Below, piece after piece: positions 44,831 through 54,902 of a stretch of 64,000 bases of DNA. Under the pieces are notes generated by a model. It was not told where the DNA came from. It saw only the letters and a list, made by a program, of their open reading frames with translations, and searched no databases. Both the position numbers and the translations under genes were made by a program. Position 1 is the first letter of the stretch. Each line of letters begins with the position of its first letter. Location: the NCBI RefSeq assembly GCF_921293095.1, contig NC_060252.1, positions 45,694,881 to 45,758,880 of the forward strand, read 5' to 3'. The DNA comes from Ischnura elegans (Eukaryota; Arthropoda; Insecta; Odonata; Coenagrionidae).

Positions 44831-46459
44831 AAAACAAATGTAAAGAAATAATTAGGAATCCCTTCCCTTCCAGAAACCAAGAAGTAAAAATTCCCAATTT
44901 CTTTTAGCTAAATGTGACACTGAGGACGGAAAATTTTGACGAGAAAGGTTGAGGTCATTGACCGCAAATTGACCTCAGGATGGCAGGGGGCAAAGAATAT
45001 GACTGAAAACTGAAGTCGACTCATGTAAAAAAAACTCTTCTTTGGAAAAGCTTAAGCATCGGTATCAGCAACCTTGAAACATTTTTAGATGAATGAATGG
45101 CACTATCAATCCAATTTTGAGGAAATCACCATCAAATGTTAACATTAATTAGACACTCATCTAGAATCAAAGATGGTACACCACAAATGAATAATACGCA
45201 CACACTTTCGGCTAAATATTAAAAAGGAGCTCTATACTGGATTACCACACGATTAAACTCTATATTCCAGGACCGAATCTCTAGTTCGAGTTCATGTACG
45301 GGCACTCGGTTGGATCGTTTAAAAGTAACGGAACCTGGACGAATGCACGACGCAAATTAAAATTATATTCTACCCATGCAGTACCAGGATCGTGGCTACA
45401 ATAAAGTGGATATTCACGTTCGAGCTAATTGGTACCAACGTGATATACTTCAAAGAGAACATGTAAGCATTAGGACACGGAGGCCAAGGGCTCATGCGTA
45501 ACACCTTCATCGGAAAATTAAAGTCACCTCCAACAGTTCAGGAAACAGTAGTTTCATACATGGTCCTTATACAAGGACCATGGTTTCATGAATGGTACGC
45601 TTCCCGTCGCATCATTTACATTAATATCAAATGACACAACAATACTTTAGTTAAGCTTCACAACCAAACTTTAACTGCACACAATTACTACTTCCCCACG
45701 GTTCAGTGCGTTCTCAATCCCCATCACAACAATATTTATATTTACACGCACAATTCTTATGTCCGTGTTTACATGCATTGATGATTTTACTATAATACTG
45801 CGGCAGTCGCACGGATGTTGTTATTTGCTAGTTCCTCAGAATTGTAGAGGGTGTCGCTACTCTTACGTATGATTGTAAGCGCGAAATGCCGAATCCACGA
45901 ATATTGCATTATTCATATTACATTAGTAATGGAGTCTCCTAAGTCGAATCGTTCAGAATAGAGGAATGGTATGCATGTGGATTTTCCCTCATTATGCTTA
46001 AATCATGGATTTTATAGCTAATAATCGCACCAGTTACCATAAATAGTTGTTTTTCGAATACGTTAATCATGGTGATGTGGCTTGATTTCTGTCCTCTTTA
46101 CTTTGTTGCCTTTACGTCGGTATTGGTTGTCCGCTTATATTATTTTCTGGCTAGAATATGTCTTCATATCGCAAATTAGCATCTATTTTCTGTTTTCTAC
46201 GTGAAGGAGCATACTCCTCTAATGGGATTGGAAGATGCAGATTGGGTAAGGGATAGTGATAAATACCCCATGTTGATAAATATAAGAACAAACATATGAT
46301 AATAATACACGTGGATATCTTTGCTAGTCTTATTATACAACAGAAAAAACAGAGTCAAATGCATAGTAAATTAGTAATAGATTAAAATTTGCCTTAAGGC
46401 AAAACTGCTAAGTATTCTAACGATCAAGGTAGGCTCTCATGGAGTACTTAAGAAGAATT
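44831..46459. other. Upstream region of AMDHD2, no gene seen
   Basis: No conserved coding signal. Bases 45,270-45,500 contain GTTCATGTACGGGCACTCGG and CGAATGCACGACGCAAATTA, similar to MITE family F, so a worn copy probably lies here. A perfect 10-bp hairpin (CATGGTCCTT/AAGGACCATG) sits near 45,560-45,583. Confidence 0.4.
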
Positions 46460-47110
46460 CTGGGAGCCTCCCTTTCCACCAAGCACTTTCCTCTTCAATT
46501 CACAATAAGGCCTACTCCCTTTCATTCTATCTACATATCTTATTCTTTTCCTTCCTCTCCCTCGCTTACCTATCATTCTACCCTCTAACACTGTCTTCAA
46601 CATTCCCTCTCAGCTAAGTCCTCCCTCCATCTACCACTTCTGTCTCCTCTGTATCTCATCTAAAAGCTGCCTCTCCTCACTCACCATACTCAGCATTGTG
46701 CGTTCCTCCACTTAACCTTCTCCACTCTTCGCCACACCCACATCTCGAAGACCTCCAGTCTTCTCTCATCCTCTTTCATTAGCGTCCACATTTCCGCACC
46801 GTAAAACTACAATCAATCAAACACTTTACTAACCTTTTCTTTAAACTCTCAGAAGCTCCTTCCTGTCCAAAAATGCCTCCTTTGCTGCTGCGATTCTCTT
46901 CCTGATATCCTTACTACTGTATCCGTTTTCCTCTAACAAGGTGCCAAAATAGTACTGCTCCACCTGCTCAAGTTTTTCCCAACCCACCTATATCTTTAGT
47001 GCCCCATTACTAGCTCGTAATGCTTTACAAAACTGGATAACCTTAGATATTCTTGTCATTAATCCTCATCCGATACTCCTTGCAATGCTTGTTAAATGCA
47101 TACACGAGAG
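46460..47110 (-). mobile_element. LINE carboxyl-end fragment
   Basis: On the minus strand, broken frames read GWEKLEQVEQYYFGTLL, EENGYSSKDIRKRIAAAKEA, then a RQKWWMEGGLS-like stretch and a basic MIGKRGRGRKRIRYVDRMKG. These are in order the end of the thumb and the carboxyl linker of endonuclease/RT-type LINEs. It is 5'-truncated and pseudogenised. Confidence 0.72.
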
Positions 47111-47167
47111 CCTGAAGCCCCCTTGCTAACTGAGCAGGGGCTGATAAGCAGAGTTTTGCCTCAAGGC

Positions 47168-47360
47168 AAATTTTTATATTCCAACACGATGGGGAAATCA
47201 TCATAATTCACTGAAACCCAGTGGCGGATACAGATGGGGGGTGCGGGCGGGCTGCAATGTTTGGCAATTCAGGCGGCCCCACCCGCACCCCCCCATCTGT
47301 ATCCGCCACTGGGTGGCTGTGAATTAGGATGATTTCCCCGTCATGTTGAAATTTATATTT
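47168..47360. repeat. Nearly perfect long palindrome with hAT-like core
   Basis: The core arms CAGTGGCGGATACAGATGGG (from 47,220) and its complement, ending in CTGTATCCGCCACTG (47,314), flank a loop of about 30 bp. The symmetry continues outward into the flanks: GGGGAAATCATCATAATTCA on the left is mirrored by TGAATTAGGATGATTTCCCC on the right. The whole is about 190 bp. The CAGTGGCG tips resemble MITE family D, so an inverted duplication of a hAT-type element with its flank is likely. Confidence 0.75.
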
Positions 47361-48363
47361 ACTGTTTCCCATGAGCTTTTGTGTGTAAGGCATTTTGTAC
47401 ATTTCTTGACATAGACAATTTTACTTTTAGACTATTCCCATGCTTTTCTATTGAGCTGATTACCTTTATGTATGTACCACTGGAGGACTATCAGAAAAGT
47501 TGTAAAATACCTTTTGTGATTTAGTGTAAATATATTTTACCCTCATATGATGTGATATTTTATGATTTTTCTGTGCGTGTATGTAATTATTTGCTCTCTT
47601 ACTTTATCACGTATGATGCCACTAAATATTTAGCCCCTAAAATGTTTTCCTTGTTAATCTGTTTGATTCAATGTGGAATGTAATGTAATTCTTTTTCACT
47701 TTTTGACAATACATAATATGTAGACTTAAATTATGTGGCTTTTTTCTTGTATTTACATCTCCCAGTATCTTATCAAAGTAAATTTCCGCAGATATACCAT
47801 TTTTAGGATGCTGGGGATCTGTGAAGCAAAAAGTAGTCGTTTCATTAACCATAACTATCAAGTTTAAATTTACCGGTATTTCCGCTGCTATTTTTCCCTT
47901 AGCTCATTAGATGTCACTACCACCTCCCACCCTCTATTTTACTTTTCCGAGTATGAATTATGCTTTGTGAGTGAGAATTATAAATTGTGCCCCTAACCGC
48001 CCCTAACTGAGTACTTAAATTTTAGTGGTGACATGAAATTATAATTTCATTTGAAGTTTTTCATAAGCAAAGCGAGCGATTTGCAATTTCGCCGACAATG
48101 CCTTACAAGTCACTCCATTGCTTGAGGTATTTTTCTAGACATTATAATTTGTATCGTCTTGTAAGATGATGTATTGATCCACGTCAATTAGGTGTTTGTC
48201 AAGCGGCAAAAAATATCGGTAAACGGCTATGCTAATCGGCTTTAGAGATCGGAAGGAGGATACCTTTTTGGGCATACTTGGCATCAGCGCCACTGTGACG
48301 AATACGGCCAACGTCAAACTACTAGTGACTGTACCATAATTCTTTCGATTCCTTCCATCCGGT
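47361..48363. other. Upstream region of TXNL4A, no gene seen
   Basis: AT-rich with no conserved coding signal or paired ends. The last few hundred bases before 48,364 are probably promoter-proximal. Confidence 0.4.
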
Positions 48364-48383
48364 GGAAAGTTCTCGAATTTTCG
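48364..48383. promoter_or_regulatory. Perfect four-unit heat-shock-element-like motif upstream of TXNL4A
   Basis: The sequence GGAAAGTTCTCGAATTTTCG fits nGAAnnTTCnnGAAnnTTCn with no mismatch: GAA at 48,365, TTC at 48,370, GAA at 48,375 and TTC at 48,380. Three or more alternating units are the binding site of trimeric heat shock factor. It ends 166 bp before the TXNL4A start codon. Function is inferred. Confidence 0.6.
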
Positions 48384-48548
48384 CTAGTCTCTTGTTTGGG
48401 CGAAGCACGAGCGAGGGCTCTGGAGGGCTCTATCCAATGTTTGTGGCAGAAGTTCGTTGGGTTTGTGTGGATGAAATAGAGTGTTTAGCAACATTAGCGT
48501 GAAAAATACTTTTTCATCTTCCCCCAAGAGGTTTTAACATCTTGCATA

Positions 48549-48626
48549 ATGTCGTACATGCTACCACATCTCCACAATGGTTGGCAAGTGGACCAGGCAA
48601 TTCTCTCCGAAGAAGATCGTGTTGTG
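48549..48626 (+). CDS. TXNL4A: TXNL4A coding exon 1
   Basis: Residues 1-26, MSYMLPHLHNGWQVDQAIL to EEDRVV. The donor is GTAAAT, in phase 0. Confidence 0.96.
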
Positions 48627-51600
48627 GTAAATATTGTGAAAATGTAATCTTGCCGAAGTGAGGTATAGTAGAATATTGAATTCTTCTTCTATCATCGCAG
48701 GTTATCCGTTTTGGTCATGACTGGGATCCAACGTGCATGAAAATGGACGAAGTATTATATAGCATAGCTGAGAAGGTCAAAAATTTTGCAGTCCTATATC
48801 TCGTTGATATCACGGAAGTTCCAGATTTCAACAAAATGTAAGTTTTTTTCTGATATTATTGTTACCGTAAACGTATCACTGTAAATATTTATATTCTTTC
48901 CCACGTAGCATAAATATGTCTCGGATAGATCTCTGAGACGTCTCGAGTATCGCATGTTACGTCTCGGAGACATTCTGAGAGCTTCAGAGATATCTCATGA
49001 GAGTTGGTACTATGGTATGCCTAAAAAAATGTAGGCAAAAAAGTATTTAATGCAAAATATACAGTTATGGCCTACTTATCTCGACGATTTTTAGCGACAA
49101 ATTTTTTATGAATGACCTTTTGAAAATAAGAAACCCATATTGAATATCGTGGTTTTAATAATCGCAACTGCAGAATTGCACCGAAAAATATACATGGAAA
49201 GGAATTGTCAACGTTGAAATACGTTTAAAAAAATCCTGAACGTCTCACGATTACATCTCTGAGACATTCGAGACCATAGTGAGACGTCTCTGAGAGGTTC
49301 ATTGCTATGTGGGTTTGTGTAAGTGGAGTGGGTGGAATATAGGAATAATAGGACCTCCTCTGTACTGCACGACATTTGCTTCGAAAAGTCACCCTCTTTT
49401 TCCATTTCTGACTACAATACTGATTAAGGTTCAAATATTTTCATCGCGTAATATTGCTGTTCAAACGCAAGTGGGTTAAAGGTAAAAGTGCATGTTTTCA
49501 GGTGTATTGTTGCTCCTAGTGTCAAACTTATATAGATTTATACGTCTTCCCGCCTTTTTGGAGAACTTTTGCCTTATGTATCTCCTCAAAGTCAGAAAAA
49601 GAATTATCTTTGCACCAAAAGTTCCTTTTGCTTTGTGAGTACGATGATGGAGAGGGAGGGATGCTTGAAAATAATTCTGGACATCAACATACTGACTATT
49701 CTACTGAATAGTGTGCGAGGAGTGAACCTACAGATTTGGTCACTAAAATGAACTATTTTGACATGGCCTTAACCCCTCAAGCATGTGTGACGCAGCATAA
49801 GCGTCTTCGCCATTCCGTTCCTATATTGTGCTTTAGTCGTATGTATTTATATCGCCCAGGGTGCTGTAATTCATCGGCACTGAAGCTTTTGTGCAGACTT
49901 TAATTAAAATATTTTTAGCGTTGTAATCGCTCACCAAAATAATTATATTCTCTAAAAAATTGTTTGAACTTGATAATTATTAGTACGTACGTACAATTTT
50001 CGGAGCAGTTTACTTATGCCTGCTCCCTAAATGCCGTGTTTGGTAGTTGACCAGTATGTGGTGTTTCTCCAAACAGGGTCCCACAGGGGTTCCTGTAAGT
50101 TTTCACACCTGTACTTGTCTCATATCTCTGTTTTTCTCTTTCACTACACACTTTCTTCTTTCAACCCGAAATGTTTTAATTTGTGGGGTCTATTGAACAA
50201 AATGTCATCTGGTCGATCGAGTACATTTCGTATTGGTATCCGAGAGCCATCCTTTGCGCTGTTCTAAAGTCTGTCCTGCTATGATTTTGTTCACTAACTG
50301 TAAGATTTAAATATTTACTAATAGGCAAAATGTTAGAGTGGTAAGGATCTTTGTTTACAACTTCCTTCCTCTTTCTATCTACAAAATGGAAAAATTTGGT
50401 GTGCAATGAAATCCTTTCCTTTCCCATTACATTGAGAAAAAATGGAGTTTGAATACATGTTTTCCGATAATACATGTTCTGGAGCTTGGTTTCTTAATTA
50501 TTCCCATTGATATGAGCAAACTTAGAAATAATCTGAAAGTGTATTTTTTTTGCTTCGGAATTTTCTCTGTAAATTTTCAAGAAACTATGCTTCATAGCGG
50601 TTTGTCTCAGTCACTGTAATTGTTTCATCATCAAAAATTACTCCCAATGCCAAGGGATTGTCTTTACACGAAAGGCGATATTTTTTTCCAACTAAATTAC
50701 ACACGTCTCCGCAGCCGATCTCTTCACAATTATTTTCTTGAAAATTCACAGGAAAATGAGATGGTATAAATGTTTGAACCTGAAGTCAAGGGAGAATTCA
50801 ATTGAAACTTCCAAAGTGGTATAGAACATTCTGCACTATTTTACTCTAGAGCGTCAAGCGCAGGCTCATCGGACAACTCGACGAGAACTAGAAGGCATGA
50901 TCAACTAAGGAGGGGCTTAGATACGGAAGGGACTCAAGGTCGAAAAAAAATATAACCACCAAAGCAAACGAATGCATGAAGAAAAGAACCCAACCCCTCA
51001 GCTTCAAAAATTGTAAATAAGATACCAGATGCTGGCAGGTCTTTGAGGTCCCGAGAACTATTGAGTGACAATGCCTGGACGGTCCAAGCATTCACTAACA
51101 TTGCCATAATGAAAGAGAAAGGAAAGGACGAGGCAGAAGAGCAGATGGTAGTGAACCACAGAGGAAGGCATTGAGCGTCCTCACATAGAACACACAATCG
51201 CTAAGAAAGCTCCTAAATTGGAGCGTAAGTGGAAGACTATCTTCCATGTGTCCACTAGACGTCGCTCTCAGAGGAAGCATCCTGGCATCAGCTGGAAAAA
51301 ATATTCTAGAAATATACGAGCACGCAAACAAAGGCAATTAAGGACAAAGAACGAAAGCAGGCAGATATGTCTCACATAATCACTAAAAGTACATATATTG
51401 AAGCTTAAAGATAGGAATACCTAATGAAACATTCGGATGCCCATGGTGTATTACACACGCTTGAGGCACAGCATTCAGGAGACGCCGACGGTGTGTTGCA
51501 CATACTCAGAGAAGGACCACAGGCATTTAAAGTCACGCTTGAGGGGTTAATATCCATGATTGATAAGTTAATTGATATCTCGGTATTTTAGTATATTTGT

Positions 51601-54600
51601 TAAACAAGAGGAGGAAAAGTACATTTTCTTTCAGCTATCTTCATAGTCATCACTTAATTGATATGCTTTAAAAGCAGAAATTCTTTTTGCTATTCTATTT
51701 TGAAAGGCAATGAATCATTGTGTTTATGAGATAGCATAGTGAAGTCTGAGAGTGGTTCCTTCAATGTGATTTTGAATCAATTACAAACTTATATTCCAGT
51801 ACGTTGATTAAATACACCAACGGAAGAAGTTCTCTATGAAAAAATATTTGACTTAGCCAGGATTCGAACCAGGATCTCCTGATTGCCGTTCGGGTGTGTT
51901 AGCCAGTTACACCACCAAGCCATTTTTTTAGAGCGAACTTTGGGATGGGTTTAACCGAACAAGATGTTGACGTCAAAAGTCCACACTGTGGCACATGTGG
52001 TGAGGGAAGTGCTTACTAGGCCACTGTCGGGGTGAATAGTTGGGGGCTTAGTCAAATATTTTTTCATGGTGAACTTCATCCGTAGGTGTATTTAACTTTG
52101 CACCCATGCACGTGACTGCGTACAAAGTCACTTGTTCCTGCGATGTTGATTCAACTTTGTTTATATATTGGCCAGCCATAACATTTTTCAGTGATGAAAT
52201 ATTTCAGGAACATGTGCAGTGCCTTCTTGGTATGGTATTTTGAGGAGGGATCTAACAGCTGTGGTTATTTGCATTAGAGAAAGAAGGGATAGGAATCTGG
52301 CATCGTCATCAGCCTGCTTTTAATGCACCAATGGGACCATTGCTTAATGTCCCATCCGAGGAACTTAAGTTTCGCATCTGAGGTACCCTCCACATGGCAA
52401 TCTAACAAGGTTCATGACTCGTGAAAAATCTCTGCCTCTGCTGGGATTTGAACTGAGGCAGGGTGTAAGCCAACCAACACGCCAACATTAACTTCTCGCA
52501 GTGTTCCTGCTAGTAGAAACTTGCAGAAACTATAAGATTTTTCATATTGGTTTCAAATTATCAGTTTTAATGTTAGATAACGCCTGTCATTAACTGTTTC
52601 ACTGCTAATCAACACATAAAAAGATTAACATAGTGATTTGATTAAAAAATTAACAAATTCAGTGCAGCTGATCGATTAAGCCATCAGCCTTAACCAGGAA
52701 ATATAGCTTCTTCTCCTCGTGCATCATGGTGTTTAATAAGAAAGATGTAGATTAATGTGCATAAAAGGCCACTAAAAGCTCAACATTAAAAATTGACTCG
52801 GTTATCTGCTGCAGTGTCATGTGCTGAGCGATGTTACCGATGTAGGCATTAAGATTAATTTTAGTTAGGGATTGGTGGTTTATGACAGGCAGAAATAATT
52901 TTATGATTTGGGGTGGTTACAAAAGTTCCATATTACGTTGCTGGAAGCTACTATTTTACAGAAACAAAAGAATAGTCATAATTGAAACACACATACTTCA
53001 AGTTCCTGCAATATTTCCTTTAAAATGGGTAAATGAAACTGAAAATGATAGGAATAAGATATAATAAATTGAAAATCTTAATCAACTCCAAAAACATCAG
53101 AACAGTAAATAAATACATCTGCAATGCTGTGTTGATCATGTATGACCTCAAATTTGAATAATGCAACTGAGAATAGTTTGAGGTAATCTTTTCAAATTTC
53201 AGATACATTAAATGTGGAATAGGGTAATGTCTATATGCTCTTAAAATGTCTATATGAGAGCACAAGATTCAAACAAATAATCTGACACTTTAAGGCATTA
53301 ATTTAAGATGATAATAGCAAACATCCTCAGTTTAAATACAGTGAGTCCTTGTTCTACGTCACCCCGTTTAACATCATTTTGCGATAATGTCACGAAAATT
53401 TTGAGATCGTCATTCGTTTATCGCACCTTTGCTTCGCGATAATGTCAAGTCTTTTAAATTTTGCATGAGGAAAAAGGCGAAGCGGCAGGCGTTGCAGGTT
53501 GTTCGTTTTGTGAGCGGTAATACAGTCAGTCTTTAAAAAGTGTTAAACGGTGTGTTCATTGTTAATTGCGATTACGGTTTTAGCAAATTTTCTGCAAAAT
53601 GAATTCTTAGGTGCGCAAGGTTTTACTTGACAATATAGTTTTCAGGAACCTAAAAAGTGATTTCAAGGCATTTTTCCGTGTAGAACTCTGAATTTTTGTC
53701 GTCACTTTTTTCACTGTGTTCACAATAATTTTGGTTCCTGTAACTGCGACGATGTTTCAGTGATGATGATGCCCAGGCGATGTTCGCCTGGGCGACCACC
53801 ATAGCAAAGCCGAAAAGCAAAGGCGGGAAGATACAAAAATGGAGAAGGATTTATGTCACTGCTGCTATTGTCGTCGATGAAGACTGGAACTCATATTTAT
53901 GCCATAGTTTGGCATTCCCATCGTAAAAAACGCCCCAGATATGTGATGCTAAAATTTTTTCGCATAGGAATTGTGAGGTCTACGAGCCGATAATCACTTT
54001 TTACATTGTTTCTTATGGGATATTATGTTTCGATTAACGTAATTTCGTTTATTGTCACATTTTTCAGGAACGATAAGTGACGTTAAAAGAGGACTCACTG
54101 TACATACCGAAAAATAATAGTGAAACTTTAATCACTCCTCGATGCTCTTCAAGTGATAATTCTGTAGACCTTGTAGTTTTCCTCCAATTCTCAGCATAAC
54201 AGTAACAAAATTAAAAAAGAATCCCATTAAATTTAGTGTCCCCATACGTGGCAAACCTATTTTCTGACAGCCACTCGATTGCATTGCACAGCATTGGCTA
54301 AAACCTTCAAAAACTTGGACTTTTAGATAATGCCAGAGTAGAGTATCAATACATTTTTGAAATATGTCACAATAGAAAATGTAGTTTCAATGTTTATCAA
54401 TAGAAAATTTAGTATCAGCTGCTTATAATTTCTGTATTTCTCATGGTATCCCTTAGAATGAAAAGTATGAGCTTCAAAATTTTGTACTAATAGTGTTTTC
54501 TTTTTTTTAATGCAGGTATGAATTATACGATCCGTGTACTGTGATGTTCTTCTTCCGCAACAAGCACATCATGATAGATTTGGGCACTGGTAACAACAAC

Positions 54601-54729
54601 AAGATCAATTGGCCTCTTGAGGATAAGCAAGAAATGATTGATATAGTGGAAACAGTTTACCGTGGAGCCAGAAAAGGACGTGGTTTAGTTGTTTCTCCTA
54701 AAGATTACTCAACAAAATATCGCTACTAA
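48549..54729 (+). CDS. TXNL4A: TXNL4A (Dim1/U5-15kD), spliceosomal thioredoxin-like protein
   Basis: Exons 48,549-48,626, 48,701-48,837 and 54,516-54,729 join to 142 residues, the exact length of the human protein and nearly identical to it. It is a core part of the U5 snRNP and the U4/U6.U5 tri-snRNP in the nucleus, needed for pre-mRNA splicing. The fold is thioredoxin-like but lacks the redox CXXC. Visible landmarks are MSYMLPHLHNGWQVDQAIL, VIRFGHDWDPTCMKMDEVLY, YLVDITEVPDFNKMYELYD, TVMFFFRNKHIMIDLGTGNN and the end GLVVSPKDYSTKYRY. In human the GNNNKINWAMEDK region reads GNNNKINWPLEDK here. The first intron is 74 bp; the second is 5.7 kb and holds four mobile insertions. AATAAA lies 168 bp after the stop. 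The frame is intact. Confidence 0.98.
48701..48837 (+). CDS. TXNL4A: TXNL4A coding exon 2
   Basis: Residues 27 to part of 72, VIRFGHDWDPTC to VPDFNKM. The acceptor is ATCGCAG and the donor GTAAGT; it ends two bases into the Met codon. Confidence 0.96.
48900..49313. mobile_element. MITE rich in TCTCNGAGAC words (TXNL4A intron 2)
   Basis: A 414-bp element with inverted tips CCCACGTAGCA and TGCTATGTGGG. Both ends carry several copies of GTCTCTGAGAC-type palindromic words (for example ATCTCTGAGACGTCTCGAG and GTGAGACGTCTCTGAGAGG). TTT flanks each side. There is no coding content. The superfamily is not clear. Confidence 0.7.
49769..51550. mobile_element. piggyBac-type non-autonomous element (TXNL4A intron 2)
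   Basis: The tips are TTAACCCCTCAAGC at the left and GCTTGAGGGGTTAA at the right, giving 1,782 bp on TTAA targets. Subterminal words recur on both sides: AAGCATGTGTGACGCAGCAT at the left, and ACACACGCTTGAGGCACAGC with AGTCACGCTTGAGGGG at the right. I find no transposase in either strand. The stretch 50,820-51,400 is markedly GC-richer than the rest and unidentified. Confidence 0.65.
51808..52095. mobile_element. Inverted-repeat element enclosing a tRNA-like module (TXNL4A intron 2)
   Basis: A 288-bp element. The left arm TTAAATACACCAACGGAAGA continues with AAGTTCTCTATG and AAAAAATATTTGACTTAGCC. The right arm is its complement (GGCTTAGTCAAATATTTTTT, CATGGTGAACTTC, GTAGGTGTATTTAA), giving arms of about 55 bp. 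Just inside the left arm lies a tRNA-like sequence on the minus strand. The right half is unrelated. TTAA is at both tips. Confidence 0.75.
51852..51922 (-). other. tRNA-like module inside the inverted-repeat element
   Basis: About 71 nt on the minus strand starting TGGCTTGGTGGTGTAACTGG, with a perfect B box GGTTCGAATCC at 51,870-51,860 and an A-box-like TGGTGTAACTGG. The T-stem pairs CCTGG with CCTGG around the loop, with one T-T mismatch in the middle. The overall length fits a tRNA, but the acceptor stem pairs poorly. I take it as a SINE-type or captured tRNA derivative, not a working tRNA gene, and do not assign an anticodon. Confidence 0.55.
52230..52492 (-). mobile_element. tRNA-derived SINE, copy 3 (TXNL4A intron 2)
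   Basis: Same family and orientation as 37,409-37,711. Shared words are TGGTATGGTATTTTGAGG at the tail, AATGTCCCATCCGAGGAA and the complement of a B box (TGGGATTTGAACTGAGG). It is the most diverged of the three. Confidence 0.68.
53339..54100. mobile_element. Tigger/pogo-type MITE (TXNL4A intron 2)
   Basis: A 762-bp element with tips CAGTGAGTCCTTGTTCTACG and GTTAAAAGAGGACTCACTG, flanked by TA on both sides (53,337 and 54,101). CAGTGAGTCC-type tips with TA targets fit the pogo/Tigger branch of Tc1-mariner. Inside the tips GTCACGAAAATTTT-like and CGTAATTTCGTTTATTGTCA words also mirror each other. No transposase remains, so it is a deletion derivative. Confidence 0.75.
54516..54729 (+). CDS. TXNL4A: TXNL4A coding exon 3
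   Basis: Completes Met72 and encodes YELYDPCTVMFFFRNKH to YSTKYRY, then TAA. The acceptor follows a long T tract (TTTTTTTTAATGCAG). Confidence 0.97.
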
Positions 54730-54896
54730 TTATATCAGAAGTGCATTATGTTTTGTGATTATAGGGACATCAGCAAGTTATTTATTTTTAGGTAAATCCA
54801 AGAAAAAAACAGTCTGTGGAAGGGTTATTTATTTATTCCCTTTTCCATTATCATACAACAAGAACTTCCATCAAGCAGCTTTTTCAAAGATGACTA

Positions 54897-54902
54897 AATA
54901 AA
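54897..54902 (+). terminator. TXNL4A: Polyadenylation signal of TXNL4A
   Basis: AATAAA in GACTAAATAAAGTGG, 168 bp after the stop codon, followed by a GT-rich tract (GTGAGACTGGTGTTTGTGAGTG), a good cleavage context. Confidence 0.7.

Noticed and set aside
45557-45583. Perfect small hairpin CATGGTCCTT/AAGGACCATG.
   Set aside because: A single short hairpin with no neighbouring regulatory context; chance is adequate.
51852-51922. A genuine tRNA gene.
   Set aside because: The B box is perfect, but the acceptor stem pairs poorly, the T-stem has a central mismatch, and it is enclosed by transposon arms.
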